From the NCBI GenBank assembly GCA_005884855.1, contig VAZS01000267.1, forward strand, positions 1-6,420: DNA of 6,420 nucleotides. Direction: 5' to 3'. The DNA is from Alphaproteobacteria bacterium (GTDB taxonomy: Bacteria > Pseudomonadota > Alphaproteobacteria > Rhizobiales > Xanthobacteraceae). The translations under genes were made by a program, and so were the position numbers. Within the stretch, counting starts at the first letter, position 1, and each line of letters opens with the position of its first letter. The notes under the pieces are model-generated. The model saw nothing but the letters and a program-made list of their open reading frames with translations. It made no database searches and was not told where the DNA came from. Below, piece by piece: positions 5,161-6,420 of the stretch.

Positions 5161-6420
5161 ACCGGCGCTCTTTTTTGCCGCCGTCTTGGCGGCCGGCGCG
5201 GGTTTTGCGGGAGAAGTTTTGGCGGAGGACGTCACTGGCGCGCGCGCCTTGCTGACGGCATCGGATTTCGGCTTTGCGGCGGATTTTTTGACAGCCATCT
5301 TCTTGACCGGCTTCGGCGCGTTCGCGTCCGCCTCGGTTTTTGCGGGCTTCGCCGTCTTGGCTTTCCTGGCGCCACGCTTGGGCTTGCCGCCACCCTTCGC
5401 GACCCGCTCGTCAATCAGCGCGATGGCTTCCGGCAGTGTGATGCTGTCCGGCGTCTTGTCACTCGGAATGGTGGCGTTGACACCGCCAGCCGTGACATAG
5501 GCGCCGTAACGTCCGCTCTTGACGGCGACCCCGCCCAGCGTCGGGTGATCGCCCAGGGGCTTGCCAGGATCCGCGCCAAATCGGCGGCCGCTCGGGCCTT
5601 TTGCGACTTTTTCGGCAATCAGCGTGATCGCCCGATTCAGTCCGACATCGAACACCTCGTCGCCAGCTTCAAGGCTGGCATAGGTCTTCTGATGTTTGAC
5701 GAACGGGCCGAAGCGGCCAAGCCCAGCGGTAATGGCCTCGCCGCTCTCGGGGTGCATGCCGATTTCACGCGGCAGCGACAACAGTTTCAGAGCCAGATCC
5801 AGTTCGATGTCGGAAGGCGACATATTCTTCGGAATGCCCGCGCGTTTTGGCTTTTCGCCCTCCTCGTAATCCTTTTGCTCGCCAAGCTGGATGTAGGGCC
5901 CGAAACGCCCGGCCTTCACCACCACGTCAAGTCCGGATACCGGATCCTTGCCGAGGATGCGATCGGCGCTGGCTTCGCTATCGGCCGCAAGTGGACGAGT
6001 ATAGCGGCACTCCGGATAATTCGTGCAGCCGACAAACGCGCCGAATTTCCCCGCCTTAAGATTGAGCCGCCCCGCCCCGCAGCTAGGGCACTGCCGCGGA
6101 TCGCCGCCGTCCTCGCGAGGCGCGTAGATGTGCGGCCCCAGCATATCATCCAGCGCGTCAAGCACCTGGGTGACACGAAGATCCTTGATCTCGTTGACGG
6201 CGCCGATGAAGTCGCCCCAGAAATCCTTCAACACCTGTTGCCAGGAAATCTCGTTATTGGAGATGCGGTCGAGCTGCTCTTCCAAATCGGCGGTGAAATC
6301 ATATTCGACATAGCGCGCGAAGAAGTTCTCCAGGAATGCAACGACGACCCGGCCCTTGTCTTCGCCATGGAGGCGCTTCTTCTCAAGCCTGACGTAGCCG
6401 CGGTCTTTCAACACCTGCAG
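5146..6420 (-). CDS. topA: DNA topoisomerase I (type IA), C-terminal part (5' end outside window)
   Basis: The frame is open to the right edge, giving 424 codons plus TAA. Residue numbers below count from the GTG at 6412-6414, which is an internal valine and not a start. The fragment begins LQVLKDRGYVRLEKKRL, inside the type IA core (domains II-IV region), with EYDFTADLEEQLDRIS (37-52) and VLKDFWGDF (61-69). A four-cysteine zinc finger follows (Cys109, Cys112, Cys130, Cys136). Three zinc-less Topo_C repeats come next, then an 80-residue Lys/Ala/Pro tail. The active-site Tyr and the TOPRIM domain lie outside the window. TopA relaxes negative supercoils in the nucleoid and limits R-loop formation behind RNA polymerase. 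Alphaproteobacterial TopA proteins commonly replace the extra E. coli zinc fingers with such repeats. The gene is first in the visible minus-strand unit and overlaps rnr by one base. Confidence 0.96.
   Translation of the reverse strand: MQVLKDRGYVRLEKKRLHGEDKGRVVVAFLENFFARYVEYDFTADLEEQLDRISNNEISWQQVLKDFWGDFIGAVNEIKDLRVTQVLDALDDMLGPHIYAPREDGGDPRQCPSCGAGRLNLKAGKFGAFVGCTNYPECRYTRPLAADSEASADRILGKDPVSGLDVVVKAGRFGPYIQLGEQKDYEEGEKPKRAGIPKNMSPSDIELDLALKLLSLPREIGMHPESGEAITAGLGRFGPFVKHQKTYASLEAGDEVFDVGLNRAITLIAEKVAKGPSGRRFGADPGKPLGDHPTLGGVAVKSGRYGAYVTAGGVNATIPSDKTPDSITLPEAIALIDERVAKGGGKPKRGARKAKTAKPAKTEADANAPKPVKKMAVKKSAAKPKSDAVSKARAPVTSSAKTSPAKPAPAAKTAAKKSAGKARG
5149..5394 (-). other. Lys/Ala/Pro-rich C-terminal tail of TopA
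   Basis: The last 82 residues are low-complexity, with recurrent KP, AKT, KKSA and SAK units (for example KPKRGARKAKTAKPAKTEA and AAKTAAKKSAGKARG). The composition resembles histone H1-like tails and the basic tails of other bacterial TopA proteins. It is probably disordered and DNA- or RNA-polymerase-contacting; that role is inferred. The reading frame is intact to the stop that overlaps rnr. Confidence 0.75.
5464..5952 (-). repeat. Three diverged Topo_C repeats in TopA (protein-level)
   Basis: Three related blocks are encoded at 5869-5952, 5671-5760 and 5464-5553. Each has the form G-x-(D/H)-P, then a short strand, (G)RFGPY or a variant, then a second strand. The aligned cores are GRFGPYIQLGE, GRFGPFVKHQK and GRYGAYVTAGG. 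They lack cysteines and represent zinc-free versions of the C-terminal topoisomerase ribbon that contribute DNA binding and processivity. The repeats are diverged at nucleotide level, so this is an old intragenic duplication and not a recent tandem repeat. Confidence 0.85.
6007..6090 (-). other. TopA tetracysteine zinc finger
   Basis: The encoded pattern is CPSC, 17 residues, then CTNYPEC, so C-x2-C-x17-C-x5-C. This is the single canonical topoisomerase zinc-binding element in this protein. It lies between the catalytic core and the C-terminal repeats, where it usually helps bind single-stranded DNA. Confidence 0.88.

Noticed and set aside
3398..5500. A 700-codon open frame on the + strand antisense to rnr and the end of topA.
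   Set aside because: It lies wholly opposite two clearly conserved genes and crosses their junction. The translation has no recognisable domain, and long antisense frames are expected in GC-rich genes with strong third-position bias. Ribosome profiling or peptide evidence would be needed to revive it.
5146..6414. Reading the GTG at 6412-6414 as a true start for a 422-residue short topoisomerase.
   Set aside because: The frame continues to the window edge with Leu-Gln, and the sequence begins in the middle of the conserved type IA core. The gene is therefore truncated by the window.

Overview
The window looks like ordinary chromosomal DNA from a GC-rich alphaproteobacterium. The protein sequences, codon use and gene order fit the order Hyphomicrobiales (Rhizobiales), most likely a Bradyrhizobium/Rhodopseudomonas/Afipia relative. 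That assignment comes from recognising protein families by eye, not from a search. There is no sign of a mobile element, CRISPR array, tRNA, rRNA or prophage, and coding density is close to complete.

Layout. Only the first gene is on the + strand: the last 71 codons of an alpha/beta-hydrolase-like protein (2-217). It converges, with a 16-base gap, on a minus-strand gene for a flavin-dependent monooxygenase of the NtaA/SnaA/DszA/DmoA branch of the luciferase-like (LLM) superfamily (234-1559). After a 73-base gap comes a tightly packed minus-strand run. In transcription order (right to left) it is topA (DNA topoisomerase I, 3' two-fifths or so, running off the right edge), rnr (RNase R), a small DUF983 membrane protein with a zinc ribbon, and a NUDIX hydrolase with a split Nudix box.

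How the genes work together. The topA stop and rnr start share one base (TAATG). The rnr end and DUF983 start overlap by 13 bases. The NUDIX gene follows 44 bases later. These junctions imply co-transcription and probable translational coupling. TopA relaxes negatively supercoiled DNA. RNase R degrades structured RNA from the 3' end. The NUDIX enzyme probably hydrolyses a nucleoside-diphosphate-linked metabolite. The role of DUF983 is unknown. Both TopA and RNase R end in lysine/arginine-rich, low-complexity tails that probably bind nucleic acid.

I found no convincing evidence of an undescribed system. The points most worth a second look are the interrupted Nudix box, the unexplained DUF983 protein locked into the topA-rnr unit, the consecutive basic tails, and the LLM gene sitting where related genomes usually carry rpmG. 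Very long open frames antisense to rnr/topA and to the NUDIX gene are judged to be GC-driven shadows.
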